From Grifola frondosa (Eukaryota > Basidiomycota > Agaricomycetes > Polyporales > Grifolaceae), in NCBI GenBank assembly GCA_001683735.1, contig LUGG01000011.1, positions 744,001-808,000 of the forward strand: DNA of 64,000 nt, written 5' to 3'. The notes under the pieces were generated by a model that was given only the letters and a program-made list of their open reading frames with translations, made no database searches and was not told the origin of the DNA. The position numbers and the translations under genes were made by a program. Below, one piece after another: positions 60,826 through 64,000 of the stretch (positions within the stretch are counted from its first letter, which is position 1; every line of letters begins with the position of its first letter).

Positions 60826-62236
60826 GCAGGTAATTGGCGGAATGAGATTGGCGCAACTCCGACTGCGCCAACGGACGACTCGCCTGCCGCCGTCAACGTG
60901 GGGATTCTGCGCGAGGTCAGTCTCGGTGAGCCTCGCTCGGCGGAGTGCTCGCTCGGCAACGCTTGCGATGGTGTCGAGCGGTGGCGCTGGTGGTGCAGGC
61001 TGTACGCTGCAGTGAGCTAGCCTCAGCTGGTGTGACGCCGTCGTTGACTCGCGATCGCGCACACGGGATCACACCCCGTGACGCGTCTCATCCTCCTACC
61101 TTGTGGTTAGGGTCACGCTCGCTGTGGCACAGAAATTCATTCACAATTATTCAAGGTTCACATGGTCAGTGCGCGATGCATCTATCATATGATAGAGCGC
61201 TGCAGATGACGATGATTCCACTAGGTCGTGCACAATTGGAATCATATTACGGAGAAAGCCAAGTACTCCGAGTGGACCTATCAATATCTTTTGACAGACG
61301 ACGCAGTGCGTGCCTCCCACAGTTTGTGATTATCAAATACAAGTACTGCGAAAAAAGGACCGGCGTTGTCATCTCACTAATCGGCGTAACCACTTTGGAT
61401 TCCACATCCATGCGGCGTTGTGAACGAACACGTCTAGCATGCCTCGGATATGTATCTTGCGCCGCGGCCTGGTGGTCGTGCTTTCCATTTGTCGATCCGG
61501 AACGGACTTGAACAGGACATAGTACCTGCACAGCCGGATGCAGCGTCTCCTTGCAAAATTGCTACCGTTCTAATGGTTCGTGTTCGGACACTCTAGATTG
61601 GACCCAGTACTCAGGATACGCTGCTTATGTACATAGGGTCCGTTATCGGTACCATGGTCAGCATGGAATCCGAAGACGGTCGTGCGAACCTCCCGGACGC
61701 GCTCGGATCTAAATGATGGCGTATGATGAGTGTCGAAGGTGATATCCAAGCCGTCTTATGCCCTCTTCCAAGCGCTCACTCCGAACATCCTCGCAGGCAG
61801 TGAAAAAATCAAGCAGTATCCACTTGGTTTACCAAACACCAAGCATCCATAGTGAGAGACCACGGCGTTGATTTGATTTAGCAGAATCAAGAATGTGCTT
61901 ATAGGGTGGTAAATTTCTCCATGATGGACGTAGTGCGCTCTCTGTCAAACGCACATTTTTTGATGAATTATAAGCTTTTCACGTTAGGTGGAAAACCTTC
62001 AGTGTGCAAGTGGTAGCTCTGTGAGATATGTTACTATTAATGTCAACGGCACACGCATGCAGTGAACAAAGAATTAAGGTTGCGCGAACCTTGGATCAAC
62101 ATGATCGGTGTAATGATCGCACGTGACACGTACGCGTCTCTCAGATTTCGTCTCGTCGCTCGACGCTCGACGCCTCGCGCTGCTGCTCCCTGTAGGCCCT
62201 GAGTCCATACTAACCCGACTCCTTTCCGTGCACACC
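60826..62236. other. Divergent intergenic region, DUG2 / RPAP3
   Basis: About 1.4 kb with no recognisable gene. A 188-codon plus frame at 60945-61511 lacks homologous features and splice sites. 61550-62050 is AT-richer and empty. Confidence 0.5.
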
Positions 62237-63820
62237 ATGTCCTCAAGTACAGCACAAGAAGAAAAAGACAAGGTTTACCTCTGTCAACCTCTGCCTCCTC
62301 CCGCTGACCGCCACATTCCGACATAGGGCAATGCCGCCTTCAAGGCAGGCGACTTTCCCACTGCCATCGGGCACTACACCGCCGCCATCCTCGCAGACCC
62401 CGCCAACCCCACCTTCCCTCTCAATCGCGCAGCCGCGTACCTCAAACTAGGCAAGTGCGTGCTCCCTGTTCCCATCCCTTTGTATCCTGCGTCGTGCTCA
62501 TGCCGTCTCGCACTGCAGGAACGAGGATGCGGAACGAGACTGCGACGCCGTGCTCAAGCTCGACCGCGCGAACGTGAAGGCGCTTTTCCGCAGGGGCCAG
62601 GCGCGCGCGGCGCTGCAGAAGCTGAGGGAGGCCGAGGCCGGTGAGTGCCCAGCGCGTGTGCGGAGGCGACCCCGCTGACAGGGACCAGATTTCAGGCATG
62701 CGAAGCGATTAGAACCTGCGAACACGGCGGTTAAGCAGGAGCTGAAGAAGGTCGAGGAGGCTCTGCAGCGGCTCTCGAAGAAACCGCAGGCGGTGCGTTC
62801 CCGTCCCTGCTTTTCTGCGCAAGCGTCATGTCTCACATTGTATGTATAGAGGACGCCACTTGAAGTCCCGCCTGCGCCACAGGCCGGACCCTCCTCGTCC
62901 AAGCCCGCCCCGAAGCGGCGTCGCGTGCCCATCACGATCGTCGAGCCAGAACACATGACGTCCCTCCAGCCTCGCCCTCCTCATCTCAATCCCCAGTGCT
63001 TCTTCTACCATCTGATGACCCCAGTGTCGTCACGTCCCATCTCAAGCCGCCCATCAACTCCGGCCCCATCGACGTCCACCCCGCCTCCCGCCTCGGCGGC
63101 GTCGTCCTCCGCGGTACCGCAGGTGCAGCCCGCATTCGGGGATGCGGGGGCTGTGCGGGAGACCGTACGGCCCGGTGGTGGAATATTCAGGCCCGACGGA
63201 CGACATACGCTTCTCGGCGCCTCGAAGCCTGCTGAGCAGTCATCAAAACCTTCGTCTGCCGAAGCACGAGCGCCGCCTGCGACGCTGTTCGCGTTTACGC
63301 AGCAGTGGGGGCGACTGGCTGATCCGGAGCAGCGGTGGGAGTTATTATGTGTGAGTGCTGCTCCAGTTGATTTTCCATGCTTTCGAGAGCACGGCGCACT
63401 GAGTGGCCGCGGTCTCTATATCCGGTCATGACGACATGCCCTGTGTATTCGTTATTCATTTCATTGTTAACCGCTTGCGCATGCGGAATCTCTAATCTGT
63501 TCTTGCAGCAAATCCCGCCAAGGCGTCTCCCGGTGCTCTTCCAGACGTCCCTCGACGCGTCCCTGCTCGCGTCTTTCCTGCAGGTCTTCCGCGCGGTCCT
63601 CGTCGCGCACCCGCAGGACACGGAGCGGCGCGCGAAGGTGCACACGTACATGTTACACCTCGCGCGCGTGCCGCGTTTCGCGACGGTGCTGCTGCTGTTG
63701 AGTCGGACGGAGCGTGCAGATGTGGAAGCGGTGTGGAGCACGCTGGGGCCCGGAGCGCAGGACGAGGGCGAGATGGAGAAGAAGATGGAGGAGGGCGCGC
63801 GGAGAGCGTGGGGCGTGTGA
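62237..63820 (+). CDS. RPAP3/Tah1-like TPR co-chaperone (R2TP complex)
   Basis: HSP90 adaptor of the R2TP complex that assembles RNA polymerases, snoRNPs and PIKKs. Exon 1 is 62237-62272 (MSSSTAQEEKDK) and exon 2 starts at 62327. The TPR domain reads GNAAFKAGDFPTAIGHYTAA, FPLNRAAAYLKLGK, NEDAERDCDAVLKLD, VKALFRRGQARAAL, FRHAKRLEPAN; the Lys/Asn/Arg clamp positions fit binding of the HSP90 MEEVD tail. A Pro/Ser linker follows (with KPAPKRRRVPITIVEPEH). The C-terminal RPAP3_C domain is FTQQWGRLADPEQRWELLC, then after an intron IPPRRLPVLFQTSLDASLLA, RVPRFATVLLLLSRTERADV, with stop TGA 63818-63820. The C-terminal domain distinguishes it from the short yeast Tah1. Some linker frames are uncertain. 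Confidence 0.83.
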
Positions 63821-64000
63821 TGGGCGGAATATATGTACATACCTCTATCGCCCGACGAAATGCGAAACCATCTTCCAGGTAGCGAGCTTATGCACCTCTC
63901 GCGCGGGAGCGAAATAAGTTAGATGAGTATTTTGTGAAGGAACATGTGGTGGTGATGTGCGCCGGGCGGCGCATGACGTGGTACAGCTAGCAGGAAGACG
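63821..64000. other. 3' flank of the RPAP3-like gene
   Basis: 180 bases to the window edge, no gene visible. Confidence 0.4.

Overview
The window is nuclear DNA of a filamentous basidiomycete, almost certainly an Agaricomycete. The evidence is dense 45-70 base introns, multi-exon genes on both strands with short intergenic gaps, and a gene set typical of the class: a Stealth-type xylosylphosphotransferase, a KN/TALE homeodomain factor, a cysteine-rich F-box protein, a microsomal-type epoxide hydrolase family and a P450. A polypore is plausible but not proven by anything I can read.

Layout. 1-5.9 kb: epoxide hydrolase EH-1 (minus, runs off the left edge), a METTL25/RRNAD1-type methyltransferase copy (plus), and epoxide hydrolase EH-2 (minus). 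5.9-14.2 kb: mostly gene-poor, with one Ser/Pro-rich ORF pair. 14.2-19.9 kb: a Cdc11/Nud1-type septation scaffold (plus). 22.1-24.5 kb: a TALE homeobox transcription factor (plus). 24.5-29.2 kb: no recognisable gene. 29.2-33.7 kb: a second, inverted copy of the EH/METTL25 pair (EH-3 plus, METTL25 minus). 33.7-38.7 kb: USB1 (U6 snRNA processing) and a P450, both plus. 40.6-41.5 kb: a decayed PEBP-family gene (minus). 42.3-45.6 kb: a RING-H2 E3 ligase (minus). 45.9-47.1 kb: ureG (minus). 47.6-50.8 kb: RRP6 (plus). 51.3-53.9 kb: Stealth/XPT1-like phosphotransferase (plus). 54.4-56.7 kb: F-box protein (minus). 56.9-60.8 kb: DUG2 (minus). 62.2-63.8 kb: RPAP3-like co-chaperone (plus).

The main structural signal is a pair of inverted arms, about 1544-5860 and 29191-33702, each carrying the same convergent epoxide hydrolase plus METTL25 pair with introns preserved. 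They flank about 23 kb holding the septation scaffold and homeobox genes. The arms have diverged: the left METTL25 copy carries a frame-breaking deletion across its SAM-binding motif.

A caution applies to the whole annotation. Several highly conserved reading frames (homeodomain, UreG P-loop, DUG2 peptidase, Cdc11 LRRs) are each interrupted by one missing base, and I placed no extra bases. That looks more like under-called bases in the assembly than mass pseudogenisation. The genes are otherwise independent housekeeping or secondary-metabolism loci; I see no coherent new multi-gene system beyond the duplicated EH/METTL25 unit.
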